Origin: Clostridium yunnanense
GTDB lineage: Bacteria > Bacillota > Clostridia > Clostridiales > Clostridiaceae
Assembly (NCBI RefSeq): GCF_016595795.1
Contig: NZ_JAENHN010000064.1
Location: 62,001-126,000 of the forward strand
Reading direction: 5' to 3'
DNA: 64,000 nucleotides
Part shown: positions 26,178 through 34,749 of the stretch, piece by piece
Layout: each line of letters opens with the position of its first letter
How positions within the stretch are numbered: the stretch's first letter is position 1
Position numbers and translations under genes: made by a program
The notes under the pieces: model-generated
Databases searched by the model: none
Told to the model about the DNA's origin: nothing
What the model saw: the letters and a program-made list of their open reading frames with translations, nothing else

Positions 26178-26777
26178 ATGCTAAAGAAAATTGAAGTAGA
26201 ACTTATTACTGGTTTTTTGAGTGCTGGAAAAACATCGTTTCTCCAGTCCTTTATAGATATATCAAAAAAAGAGGGAACTGAAATACTAATAATACAATGT
26301 GAAAACGGCAGAGCCCAACTGTCTGATGAATTATTAAACAAGAAAAAGGTTGTACTAAGGAAATATAAAAATAATCAAGATCTAGATTATAAAAGTCTTT
26401 TAAATAATATAAACTTTCACGCACCAAAGAGAATTGTAATTGAATGTAATGGAGTTTGTAATCTAGATGAATTTTTAAGTTTCTTAAATTCAGAAAGTTT
26501 AAGAAAAAGGATAAAGGTTACAGGGATAATCACAGTAGTTGATTGTATGACAATGAATATGTTTTTAAAGAACATGTCATCTCTTATACTTCCAAATCTT
26601 AGAGCTGCTGATTTAATAGTATTAAATAATTGTGATTCTGTAGGATTAAAGAAAACAGAAGAATTAGAACAGATATTAAAAGATATAAATCTTCATGCAC
26701 ATATATTGAGATGTCATAGCTCCATTAATCTTGATGAAGATGTAAGAAACTGCTCTATAATTAAAAAATTTGTTTAA
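26178..26777 (+). CDS. Short second CobW-like GTPase lacking the CxCC motif
   Basis: The protein has 199 residues. It has the same N-terminal fold as its neighbour (ELITGFLSAGKTSFLQ Walker A, CENGRAQL, RIVIECNGVCN, then VVDCMTM). The metal-binding CxCC loop is replaced by a stretch with no Cys pair (KKKVVLRKYKNNQ), and the CobW C-terminal domain is absent. It may be a partner subunit or a regulatory paralogue rather than a chaperone. It lies 24 nt after the first GTPase gene and 11 nt before the permease, clearly in one operon. Confidence 0.85.
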   Translation: MLKKIEVELITGFLSAGKTSFLQSFIDISKKEGTEILIIQCENGRAQLSDELLNKKKVVLRKYKNNQDLDYKSLLNNINFHAPKRIVIECNGVCNLDEFLSFLNSESLRKRIKVTGIITVVDCMTMNMFLKNMSSLILPNLRAADLIVLNNCDSVGLKKTEELEQILKDINLHAHILRCHSSINLDEDVRNCSIIKKFV

Positions 26778-26788
26778 AGAGGATTAAA

Positions 26789-27691
26789 ATGAATAATATT
26801 ATTGGAATAGTTCAATATTTTTCGCTTATTTTTGCTAGCATATTTTTAGAAGCATTGCCATTCATAATAATAGGTGCACTAGTATCTGCCTTTATACAAA
26901 CATTCTTAGATGAACAGCTTATAAAAAAAGTAATACCTAAGAATAAAATATTGGGTGGAGTAATAGCTGCTTTAGTAGGAATGATATTTCCAGTATGTGA
27001 ATGTGCAACAGTACCAATTGGAAGAGGTTTAATAAAAAAAGGAGTGCCGTTAAATGTTGCTGTAACATATATGCTTGCAACTCCTATAATAAATCCTGTT
27101 GTTTTGATGTCTACTTATTATGCCTTTAATGGGAGTATAAAAGTATTACTTTATAGAGCTGGATTTGGTCTTATAATAGCAATTGCAGTGGGATATATAA
27201 TAGACATATTAAACGGCGATTCAAATGTTCTATCTGAAAGAGGTTTTTTTGTAGAAGATAAATGTAATTGCGGATGTAGTGGATATCAAAGCAATAAATC
27301 AAAGTTGTTAACCATTCTAAATCATTCATCCAAAGAATTATATGATATAGGAAAGTACTTCATAATTGGTGCTGCATTAGCTGCATTATGTCAAGTACTC
27401 ATCCCGAGGGACAAGCTAACTATGGTTGGACAAAATATCCCCCTATCTATAATAGTAATGATGCTTTTTGCATTTTTATCATCATTATGTTCAGAAGCTG
27501 ATGCATTCGTTGCAAGTACATTTTTAGGTAGTTTTAGCTTAGGAGCAGTTATGTCATTTTTGATTCTTGGTCCAATGATAGATTTAAAAAATACAGTAAT
27601 GCTATTTTCAACATTTAAGAAAAGTTTTGTATTTAAGCTGCTATTCTGCATATTTTCACTTTGTTTTATAGCTGCCTGTTTAATATATTAG
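26789..27691 (+). CDS. YraQ/DUF318-family permease
   Basis: The 300-residue protein has about eight membrane helices and the family blocks LEALPFIIIGALVSAF, FPVCECATVPIGRGLIKKG and MLATPIINPVVL. A cytoplasmic Cys segment (DKCNCGCSG) lies in the central loop and could bind metal. Relatives (B. subtilis YcgR) sit beside COG0523 GTPases under zinc control, and transported species are unproven. It is the third gene of the operon. Confidence 0.92.
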   Translation: MNNIIGIVQYFSLIFASIFLEALPFIIIGALVSAFIQTFLDEQLIKKVIPKNKILGGVIAALVGMIFPVCECATVPIGRGLIKKGVPLNVAVTYMLATPIINPVVLMSTYYAFNGSIKVLLYRAGFGLIIAIAVGYIIDILNGDSNVLSERGFFVEDKCNCGCSGYQSNKSKLLTILNHSSKELYDIGKYFIIGAALAALCQVLIPRDKLTMVGQNIPLSIIVMMLFAFLSSLCSEADAFVASTFLGSFSLGAVMSFLILGPMIDLKNTVMLFSTFKKSFVFKLLFCIFSLCFIAACLIY

Positions 27692-27702
27692 GGGGGGAAG
27701 CT

Positions 27703-28446
27703 ATGAAGAAATTTAACATAAATGAACTGATATGGTTTTTAATTTTGGTGCTTAGCTCCATACTGTTAATGTATCTTTTAAGAACATCTAATATAGCTAA
27801 TTTTGTGCATCCTAAGATGAATAAATATTTGGCCTTCGCAGTAGGAGTACTTTTAGTTATAGCATGTATACAATTTTTTAAGATATTTACGGTGCCTGAT
27901 AGAGGCGGAATAAGAAGAGACTACTTTATATTTATGGCTGCTATTATTGCAATAGGATTGGCTACAAACAAAGATATGGGAACTGAAGGTATAAATTTAA
28001 AGGGGATAAAGCTTTCAACCAGAAGCTATTGGGATGTAACCGGAGATAATCATCATCATTTTGATAAGATTCCTGAGGGAGTAATACAATTAATTGGTGA
28101 AAATTATTATTGCTATTTAGAAGATATAGAAAAAAATATAAATAAGTTTAAGGGGCGTCAAGTTATAACAGAAGGACTTGTTTATAAGAATAAGAGTATG
28201 AATAAAAATGAGTTTATAATAGCTAGGAGTGTAATGAGTTGCTGTGCGGCAGATTCTCAAATTATTGGTATAAAAGTTATATCTCAATTTGATAAAATAT
28301 ATGATGGGCAATGGGTTCAGATTAAAGGTACATTAAGTAGTACCACAGTTTATGAAGGTAATAAGCTTATTGAAGTTCCTATTATCAAAGCTGATAGCTT
28401 TGAAGTTACCAAAAAACCTGCTAATCAATATATATATCAAAATTAG
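27703..28446 (+). CDS. TIGR03943-family membrane protein, YraQ partner
   Basis: The protein has 247 residues from the ATG at 27703, which follows a run of eight G, a very strong ribosome site. Three N-terminal membrane segments are followed by an extracellular domain with GDNHHHFDK and the diagnostic ARSVMSCCAADSQIIGI. B. subtilis YcgQ is the counterpart, always paired with the YraQ-type permease. The His cluster and CC pair suggest metal contact, but this is inference. It is the last gene of the four-gene operon; no clear terminator follows. Confidence 0.9.
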   Translation: MKKFNINELIWFLILVLSSILLMYLLRTSNIANFVHPKMNKYLAFAVGVLLVIACIQFFKIFTVPDRGGIRRDYFIFMAAIIAIGLATNKDMGTEGINLKGIKLSTRSYWDVTGDNHHHFDKIPEGVIQLIGENYYCYLEDIEKNINKFKGRQVITEGLVYKNKSMNKNEFIIARSVMSCCAADSQIIGIKVISQFDKIYDGQWVQIKGTLSSTTVYEGNKLIEVPIIKADSFEVTKKPANQYIYQN

Positions 28447-28547
28447 AATTAAATATGTAATTAGAGGTTAATCTCAGTAATTTAATTACGATATTAAAGT
28501 AATTAGAATAAATTGATTATTATCAGCGGAAACATGATGAGGTTAAG

Positions 28548-29021
28548 ATGAAAAAAATAAAATTTGTATGGATAGTTTTTTGTCTATTTATAATATCTTT
28601 AATATCTATAAGTGTTTATCCTGTTATACCTAAGCCAGATCAAATAGTCGTTCATAAAATGAAGAAGTCAATAACTGTATCTAGACAAGATAAGCGATAT
28701 AAGGAGATATTATCATTAACAAATAAAAGATTCACTATAAGGAATGCTCAATCCGCTATAAGTAATAGTGAAAAAGAAGCTTTTATAAAAAATAGTTCTG
28801 AGTCTTTAGAGTTTGTATATAACCGACCGCAGTCGTACAGATCTAAGAAAGGATTCATGCATGCTATAACTTACGATAGATTACTGTTTCCTATTGAGTC
28901 TTCAGATAAAATCGAATCAACATATGTATTTTTTGGTTCAACAGAAGGATATTACAATATTACAGTAAAGGATTTATTAAAAGCGGATAAGCTTATAGAT
29001 ACCCTAAAAGATATAAATTAG
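28548..29021 (+). CDS. Exported or membrane-anchored protein of unknown function
   Basis: The 157-residue protein has one N-terminal hydrophobic helix (about 5-27) that may be a signal anchor, then a basic, Ser-rich globular part ending in YYNITVKDLLKADKL. I see no known motif. The start has a GAGG-like site. It is about 100 nt after the metal operon and 88 nt before lgt, in the same direction, so it may be co-transcribed with either. Confidence 0.7.
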   Translation: MKKIKFVWIVFCLFIISLISISVYPVIPKPDQIVVHKMKKSITVSRQDKRYKEILSLTNKRFTIRNAQSAISNSEKEAFIKNSSESLEFVYNRPQSYRSKKGFMHAITYDRLLFPIESSDKIESTYVFFGSTEGYYNITVKDLLKADKLIDTLKDIN

Positions 29022-29109
29022 TTCATAAAATAATAGTTAACAGTTTTATTGATTTTATGATAAAATTAATATAAACTTTGGCTATGTATTTTAAAGAGGA
29101 GGGGTTATA

Positions 29110-29889
29110 GTGAATCCAGTTGCATTTAATATATTTGGACTTGACATAAGATGGTATGGTATTTTAATTTCATTTGGAGTTCTTTCGGCATTAGCATTAG
29201 CTTACTTCACATGCAGACTAAAAGGAACAGACTTCGATAAACTTATGGATATTTTTATCATAGCTTTCCCAATGGCTATAATAGGAGCAAGATTGTACTA
29301 TGTAATATTTGAATTTGATTATTATAAAAACAACTTAAATCAGATAATAAACACTAGGCAAGGTGGTCTTGCAATTCACGGAGGGGTAATCTTTGCCCTA
29401 GTTACTGCACTTATATATACAAAGATAAAAAAGCTTGATTTTTTTGAGTTCGCAGATATTGCTGCGCCTTCAATAATATTAGCTCAAGCTATAGGAAGAT
29501 GGGGCAATTTCTTTAATGGTGAAGCCCACGGTGGAGAGGTTACTAAGGAATTTATAAGCAAGTTTCCTGCTTTTATACAAAAGGGTATGTTTATAGATGG
29601 AGCTTATTATCATCCAACCTTCTTATATGAATCTTTATGGAATATTTTAGTTTGCTTGATTTTACTATTTATACTTTATAAGAGAAAGAACAATCATAAA
29701 GGTATAGTACTTGGTAGTTATATGATTTTATATTCTTTAGGAAGATTTTTTATAGAAGGATTAAGAACAGATAGTCTTTATATGGCTTTTGGACTAAGAA
29801 CTGCTCAAGTAGTTAGTGGGCTATGCGTAATTTTTGGTATAATTATGATAACTGCAATAGTGAGAAGAAAAAAGGGAATATTTTATTAG
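29110..29889 (+). CDS. lgt: Prolipoprotein diacylglyceryl transferase
   Basis: The protein has 259 residues from a GTG start preceded by GAGGAGGGG. It shows the Lgt pattern of seven membrane helices with [18 protein letters not shown] carrying the essential His, and the signature [14 protein letters not shown] with its catalytic Arg. It attaches diacylglycerol to lipobox cysteines; lipoproteins encoded in this window (16061, 32449) would be substrates. A terminator follows. Confidence 0.96.
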   Translation: MNPVAFNIFGLDIRWYGILISFGVLSALALAYFTCRLKGTDFDKLMDIFIIAFPMAIIGARLYYVIFEFDYYKNNLNQIINTRQGGLAIHGGVIFALVTALIYTKIKKLDFFEFADIAAPSIILAQAIGRWGNFFNGEAHGGEVTKEFISKFPAFIQKGMFIDGAYYHPTFLYESLWNILVCLILLFILYKRKNNHKGIVLGSYMILYSLGRFFIEGLRTDSLYMAFGLRTAQVVSGLCVIFGIIMITAIVRRKKGIFY

Positions 29890-29894
29890 TAGAT

Positions 29895-29925
29895 AATGGG
29901 GCATTATCTATATGCCTCATTTTTA
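29895..29925 (+). terminator. Terminator of lgt
   Basis: AATGGGGCAT and ATGCCTCATT form a 10-bp stem with one G-T pair, then five T residues. Confidence 0.85.
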
Positions 29926-29960
29926 AACAACGTATACTAATAAAGGATAAAATTTGTCTG

Positions 29961-29989
29961 TTGACGAATTTTATATAAACAGATATAAT
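29961..29989 (+). promoter_or_regulatory. Promoter of the tRNA-Ser/SRP RNA unit
   Basis: TTGACG and TATAAT are spaced by exactly 17 nt, 50 nt upstream of the tRNA. It is the closest match to the sigma-A consensus among the promoters noted in this window, as expected for stable RNA. Confidence 0.85.
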
Positions 29990-30038
29990 AAAAATCGTGA
30001 CAACTAAATAATATAGATTCAGATTACATCAATAGTAT

Positions 30039-30128
30039 GGAGAGATGTCCGAGTGGTTGAAGGAGCACGCCTGGAAAGCGTGTGTAGGGGAAACTCTACC
30101 GGGGGTTCGAATCCCCCTCTGTCCGCCA
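30039..30128 (+). tRNA. tRNA-Ser (anticodon GGA)
   Basis: The 90-nt class II tRNA has a long variable arm (TGTAGGGGAAACTCTAC), an anticodon loop CTGGAAA giving GGA (reads TCC and TCT), a TTCGAAT T loop and encoded CCA. The acceptor stem reads GGAGAGA against TCTGTCC, which leaves a G-G mismatch at 4-69 in place of the expected G-C. Only 2 nt separate it from the SRP RNA, so both come from one precursor. Confidence 0.93.
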
Positions 30129-30130
30129 TA

Positions 30131-30396
30131 GTCGTGCTAGACGGGGAGTTAGCGGTGCCCTGTACCTGCAATCCGCTACAGCAGGGTTGAATTCCTCATC
30201 GAGGCCTTAATCTGTGAGGCCTGCCCCATGTAAGTGGTGTTGATGGCTGGGTCCCACGCAACGGCAGCCCGTGAACCTCGTCAGGTCCGGAAGGAAGCAG
30301 CGATAAGCGGTTCCTGTCGTGTGCCGTGGAGCAGCCTGGCCTGAGCTAACTGCATGGGTAACGCTCATAGATTATTGTCGACATGAGGTGCACGAC
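30131..30396 (+). ncRNA. ffs: Signal recognition particle RNA, large bacterial form
   Basis: About 266 nt are closed by GTCGTGC/GCACGAC ends. The apical S domain carries the invariant GTCAGGTCCGGAAGGAAGCA and AGCAGCGATAAG core bound by Ffh, and the 5' part (TAGACGGGG..GCGGTGCCCTGTA) is the Alu domain present in Bacillus and Clostridium but absent in E. coli. It arrests or slows elongation and targets membrane proteins. Unlike the usual clostridial order, dnaX is not next but 9 kb away. Confidence 0.95.
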
Positions 30397-30411
30397 TTTT
30401 AATCTGAATGT

Positions 30412-30449
30412 AAAAGCCTTTCAGTATTTATATACTGAAAGGCTTTTTT
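30412..30449. terminator. Terminator after SRP RNA
   Basis: A perfect palindrome AAAAGCCTTTCAGTAT with its complement and a T run on both strands. It ends the RNA unit and probably also the convergent ABC efflux operon. Confidence 0.93.
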
Positions 30450-30518
30450 GACTTTTTAGAAAATTATAACGCAATTAAATTTGTGGATAATTATCTTTTA
30501 TTGTGAGAAAAAAATAAG

Positions 30519-31649
30519 CTAATCTAATTTTTTTCTGAATCTTACTATGCTAAGTGTTAGTAGAGCTAAACCAAGTATAAATAATAACGTTACATCTTGA
30601 ATTAAATAATTTATGGCTAAGCCTTTTAAAACAATGCCTCTTATTATATTTAAGAAATAAGTTAATGGAATAACATTGCCTATATACTGTATTACCTTAG
30701 GCATAGCCTCTCTTGGAAAGACAAATCCAGATAGTAGGACACTTGGAAGAAGCGCAAGGAATGCCATTTGCATAGCCTGAAGCTGCGTCTTAGCTATAGT
30801 GGATATCAATATGCCTATTGCTAAAGCACAGATAACAAAGCCGAAACCTAAGAATATTAGTAGTGGAATACTTCCTGCAACAGGTACGTTAAACCAGTAT
30901 ATACCTAAAGCTAATGCATATATAAAGTCTGCAAATCCAATAACTATATATGGAACAAGTTTGCCTAAAATTATTTCAGGAGATTTCAAAGGAGAAACTA
31001 TGAGTTGCTCTATGGTACCTCTTTCTTTTTCTCTAACTAAAGCGAAAGCAGTCAGTATTATAGTTATATTTTGCATTATAAGTCCTATAAGCCCAGGGAT
31101 AGTATAGTTCTGATTTCTCAGTGTTGGATTAAAGAGAACTTTAGTACTTATGGCTATACCAGATGTATTATTAGTGAGAAGTGTTTTAGAGGTTACCTTT
31201 TCTATCAACTTAGAACTTTGATTTTGCGCTGCCATCACACCACTGCTAAAAGCTGTTCTTGCTGTGGTTGGATCAGATCCATCTACGATAAATTGAACAG
31301 TAGGCTTCTCATGCTTAGCAATTTTATCTGAATAGTCTGGAGGTATTATTAGAGCTGAATGTGCAGTTCCATTATTAATAGAATCATCAATGATATCTAC
31401 ATTTTGAACTTTTCCTACTACCTTAAAGTAAGAAGTATTCTCAAAGCTTTTTATCAATTCTCTGCTTTCTGCAGTGTTGCTTTGATCCAGTACAAGCATA
31501 GAAATATCCTCTAGTTGAGTAACTACAGCATAACCAAATAATAATATCATCATAAGAGGCATCATTATTGCTATAGCAAAGCTTGCTTTATCTCTTTTTA
31601 TTTGTATGAACTCTTTTTTTACTATGGATAAAAATCTCTGCATATTCAT
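30519..31649 (-). CDS. ABC-2 permease of multidrug/antibiotic efflux (YhhJ-like)
   Basis: The 376-residue protein has one N-terminal helix, a large extracellular domain (about 45-170) and five C-terminal helices, the layout of the YhhJ/YbhS family. ALVREKERGTIEQLIVSPLKSPEIILGKL is the conserved coupling region. It is the last gene of the tetR-hlyD-ATPase-permease operon and starts 2 nt after the ATPase gene. Related systems pair with an HlyD adaptor and export drugs; here in a monoderm the adaptor is a lipoprotein. Confidence 0.92.
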   Translation of the reverse strand: MNMQRFLSIVKKEFIQIKRDKASFAIAIMMPLMMILLFGYAVVTQLEDISMLVLDQSNTAESRELIKSFENTSYFKVVGKVQNVDIIDDSINNGTAHSALIIPPDYSDKIAKHEKPTVQFIVDGSDPTTARTAFSSGVMAAQNQSSKLIEKVTSKTLLTNNTSGIAISTKVLFNPTLRNQNYTIPGLIGLIMQNITIILTAFALVREKERGTIEQLIVSPLKSPEIILGKLVPYIVIGFADFIYALALGIYWFNVPVAGSIPLLIFLGFGFVICALAIGILISTIAKTQLQAMQMAFLALLPSVLLSGFVFPREAMPKVIQYIGNVIPLTYFLNIIRGIVLKGLAINYLIQDVTLLFILGLALLTLSIVRFRKKLD

Positions 31650-31651
31650 AG

Positions 31652-32437
31652 TTAAGACCTCTCTTCACCAGTTAAGAATTTTAAATCTTCGAAAGATGAT
31701 TGAACTTTTTGATTAGTTGATTTCTCCACATATTTAATAAATACATCTTCTAAATTAGAGGCGTTTTCTTGTTTTATAAGTTCTTCAGGAGTACCTAAAG
31801 CTATGAGTTTACTATTAAATATAAAGGCTATATTATCACAGCTTTGAGCTTCATCCATATAATGAGTTGTGACTAGCACTGTTATACCTTGTTTAGCTAG
31901 GGTAAATATCATTTGCCAGAATATTCTTCTAGATACTGGATCAACCCCAGCAGTAGGCTCATCCAAGATCAATATTTTAGGCTTGTGAATTAAAGCGCAT
32001 CCCAAAGCAAGTCTTTGTTTCCAGCCACCTGATAGATTCCTAGTTAGTACATTTTCTCTTCCGGTCAAGCCAGCCATAGAGATTATACCTTTTTTCCGCT
32101 CATTTCTCTGTTTACTTGTAAGTCCGTAGATACCTGCGTAAAAGTCTAGATTTTCGTTAACGGTCAGGTCTTCATATAGGCTAAATTTTTGAGACATATA
32201 GCCTATATTCTGTTTTACTTTCGCAACATTTTTCGTAACATCATAATTTAGTATTCGAGCAGATCCATCAGTAGGAGTAAGCACCCCACAAAGCATTCTT
32301 ATTGTAGTTGATTTGCCAGAACCATTTGGCCCTAAAAATCCAAATATCTTTCCTTCTGGTACCTCAAAGCTTATATTGTCAACAGCAGTGTAGTTTCCGA
32401 ATTTTTTAGTTAAACCAGTAACTTCAATAGCATTCAT
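31652..32437 (-). CDS. ABC efflux ATPase
   Basis: The protein has 261 residues from the ATG at 32437. The upstream GTG at 32446 overlaps the GAGGTGA ribosome site, so it was rejected. The motifs are Walker A GPNGSGKSTT, signature LSGGWKQRLALGCAL, Walker B ILILDEPTAGVDP and switch H in TTHYMDEA. The C-terminus is short, fitting a single-domain exporter ATPase of the YbhF/CcmA type. It lies between the adaptor and permease genes. Confidence 0.94.
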   Translation of the reverse strand: MNAIEVTGLTKKFGNYTAVDNISFEVPEGKIFGFLGPNGSGKSTTIRMLCGVLTPTDGSARILNYDVTKNVAKVKQNIGYMSQKFSLYEDLTVNENLDFYAGIYGLTSKQRNERKKGIISMAGLTGRENVLTRNLSGGWKQRLALGCALIHKPKILILDEPTAGVDPVSRRIFWQMIFTLAKQGITVLVTTHYMDEAQSCDNIAFIFNSKLIALGTPEELIKQENASNLEDVFIKYVEKSTNQKVQSSFEDLKFLTGEERS

Positions 32438-32448
32438 ATATATCACCT

Positions 32449-33189
32449 CTATTCTAGAATAACATCGGCTATAAGTCCTGGAGTAGCTGTACTGTTATCA
32501 TCGAGTTTTAGTTTTACCTCAAATAATGTCTTTTCTTTATCATCTTTAGTTTCAACATTTTTTGGAGTGAATTCAGATTGTTCTGATATATAAGTTATCT
32601 TACCTTTTTCTGTTTTATCATTAAATTTTATGATTAGGGAGTTATTTAGTTTTATCTTATTTCTCTTAGATTCTTCTATATATATTTTTATATATTTATT
32701 TTTTAAATCAGTAACTTTTGCAACATTTGTTCCTGGAGTAACTAGGTCACCCTTATGGACCAATATGGCAGTTATAGTACCATCGATAGAAGAAGTTATA
32801 GATGTTTTTTCAATTTGCAGTTTTGCTAAATCCACAGATGCTTGAGCTTGATCTATTGCGCCTTGGGCTTCATCCTTAATAGAAGCTTTTGCGGTGTCAG
32901 GTATACCGGATTCCTTTGCCTTAGCAATTTTTAGTGCTGCTTCAGCTTGTTGTTTTTGAATTTCATAAGATTTTGAATCTACTTGGACGATCTTATCACC
33001 AGATTTTATTAGAGAACCCTCTGATAGGGTAATCTCATTTATCTTTCCAGTTACTTCTGAGGATATATTAAAGTCCTCTGATTCTACGGTGCCTGTATAA
33101 ATATTGTTATTGGAAGTTTTATTTGTGCTACATCCTGCTAGACCCAGTGTTGTTAATAATAAAATAAAAGAAATAGCTTTTTTAATCAT
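32449..33189 (-). CDS. HlyD-family efflux adaptor, lipoprotein
   Basis: The protein has 246 residues. A lipobox LAGC with Cys20 replaces the usual membrane anchor. The biotinyl-lipoyl-like halves (INEITLSEGSLIKSGDKIVQVDS and TITAILVHKGDLVTPGTNV) flank a short helical hairpin, followed by a beta-barrel domain. It starts 12 nt after the tetR stop, so repressor, adaptor, ATPase and permease are one transcript. Confidence 0.92.
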   Translation of the reverse strand: MIKKAISFILLLTTLGLAGCSTNKTSNNNIYTGTVESEDFNISSEVTGKINEITLSEGSLIKSGDKIVQVDSKSYEIQKQQAEAALKIAKAKESGIPDTAKASIKDEAQGAIDQAQASVDLAKLQIEKTSITSSIDGTITAILVHKGDLVTPGTNVAKVTDLKNKYIKIYIEESKRNKIKLNNSLIIKFNDKTEKGKITYISEQSEFTPKNVETKDDKEKTLFEVKLKLDDNSTATPGLIADVILE

Positions 33190-33201
33190 TTTACAATCCT
33201 C

Positions 33202-33807
33202 CTATTTTTTATTTAAGCCGTTTAAAAACAGATCTATAATGATATCAATTTGCTCATCATCATCCATATTTACGATGCTTGGAATCAGCTGTCTTTGAAC
33301 GATGTAAATGCCAAGAGTGCCTACTAATGCTCGTGCGGCTATTGTAGGATTAATATCTCTAAATACACCGTTAGATATACCTGATTTTATAAAGTGCTCC
33401 AATAGTAGTTTTCCTTTTGAAGCCATATTCTCTAAAAATGAATCTCTTAAATCCCCATGAAACTGCAATTCTGTAATAACTACTTTAATTAAGTCCCAGT
33501 GTTTATCTATTATATCTAATCTATCTTTAGCAATAGCTTTTAATGTAATTTTTGGATCCATTCCTTCATGATCTTTAAGAATTTTGTTAATCCTCGAGGT
33601 TATAAACATTTCGCTAAAAACTGTAACAAGTTTTACCATAGCGCCAGATAATAAATCTTTTTTTGTTTTGAAGTATCTAAATATAGTACCTTCAGCCACT
33701 CCTGCACTTTTAGCTATTTCACTAGTTGTTGCAGCACTAAAACCTTTTTCTGAAAAAATCTTTATAGCAGCTTCCAAAATTATTTGTTCTTTATTTTCTC
33801 GAACCAT
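33202..33807 (-). CDS. TetR-family repressor of the ABC efflux operon
   Basis: The protein has 201 residues. The N-terminal domain ([45 protein letters not shown], here named by its ends only) is a textbook TetR helix-turn-helix. The C-terminal part resembles the TetR_C/YbiH group that precedes HlyD-ABC efflux genes. It is the first gene of the operon, with a palindrome just upstream of its ribosome site, implying autoregulation. Confidence 0.93.
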   Translation of the reverse strand: MVRENKEQIILEAAIKIFSEKGFSAATTSEIAKSAGVAEGTIFRYFKTKKDLLSGAMVKLVTVFSEMFITSRINKILKDHEGMDPKITLKAIAKDRLDIIDKHWDLIKVVITELQFHGDLRDSFLENMASKGKLLLEHFIKSGISNGVFRDINPTIAARALVGTLGIYIVQRQLIPSIVNMDDDEQIDIIIDLFLNGLNKK

Positions 33808-33824
33808 AATACCCTCCTTTAAAA

Positions 33825-33838
33825 TGAGTGATTACTCA
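33825..33838. promoter_or_regulatory. Operator upstream of the efflux tetR
   Basis: TGAGTGATTACTCA is an inverted repeat with 5-bp arms around GATT, 18 nt before the start codon. The form is typical of TetR operators and differs from the TGAAC sites at 3891 and 4505, so the two repressors should not cross-talk. Confidence 0.65.
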
Positions 33839-34089
33839 CTTTTATATTATTCCTTTTTATTAATTTTGTAAACAGCAATTATATAGTTGTTTTACAAAAA
33901 TTTAATTTATATTTGTTTGTAAGTCTAGGAATTTAAGAATTTTATGGTATATAATGGGTAATAATTGAAAATAGAGGTATCTAATAATAAAATTTATACA
34001 TAATCATCCTATATTCTTTGATTAAAACTAAAGTTTGTGGCATAATATTTCTAGAATATTTGTTAAATTTGAGCATAAGGAGATAATAG

Positions 34090-34713
34090 ATGATAGAATT
34101 CATAGTAAATTGGGCTATATATGTTTTGGGCAAACTTGGGTATTTTGGTGTTTTTTCGTTGATGGCATTAGAAAGTGCATGTATTCCTATACCAAGTGAA
34201 GCTATATTGCCTTTTGGAGGATACCTAGCTTCAAGTGCCTATACTGGCGAAAAGCTAAACCTTATCTTAGTTATAATAGCTGGAACTTTAGGTGGAACCT
34301 TTGGATCAGTATTTATTTATTATATTGGGGCTAAAGGGGGAAGGCCTTTAGTAGAAAAATATGCAGAAAAGTTAAGGTTATCAAAATCTCATTTAGAGAT
34401 GAGTGATAATTATTTTAATAAATACGGAGAGAAGATAGCATTTTTTTCGAGGCTTTTGCCTATAATAAGAACTTTTATATCCTTACCAGCAGGAATAAGC
34501 AAAATGAATTTTAAGAAATTCGTATTTTATACTTTTGTTGGGTCCTTAATATGGAGTGTAATTTTAGGTTATGCTGGATATATGATGGGGGAAAATTGGA
34601 CTAAGATTCGTTCATGGTTACATATTGCAGATTATATAGTGGTGGTTGTAGTTGTAGGTTTGATTGGATATTGGATTATAAATAGAAGAAGGAAAACCGT
34701 TACAGAAGAATAA
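34090..34713 (+). CDS. DedA-family membrane protein
   Basis: The 207-residue protein has the DedA/SNARE-associated fold: ESACIPIPSEAILPFGGYLAS near residue 28, GSVFIYYIGAKGGRPL, FFSRLLPIIRTFISLPAG with its conserved Arg, and four to five hydrophobic segments. Family members flip or recycle polyprenyl-phosphate or phospholipids and support membrane homeostasis. AAGGAG lies just before the ATG. The next gene follows after 36 nt. Confidence 0.94.
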   Translation: MIEFIVNWAIYVLGKLGYFGVFSLMALESACIPIPSEAILPFGGYLASSAYTGEKLNLILVIIAGTLGGTFGSVFIYYIGAKGGRPLVEKYAEKLRLSKSHLEMSDNYFNKYGEKIAFFSRLLPIIRTFISLPAGISKMNFKKFVFYTFVGSLIWSVILGYAGYMMGENWTKIRSWLHIADYIVVVVVVGLIGYWIINRRRKTVTEE

Positions 34714-34749
34714 TAAATATATTTATTTAACATATACGAGGTGATTAAT

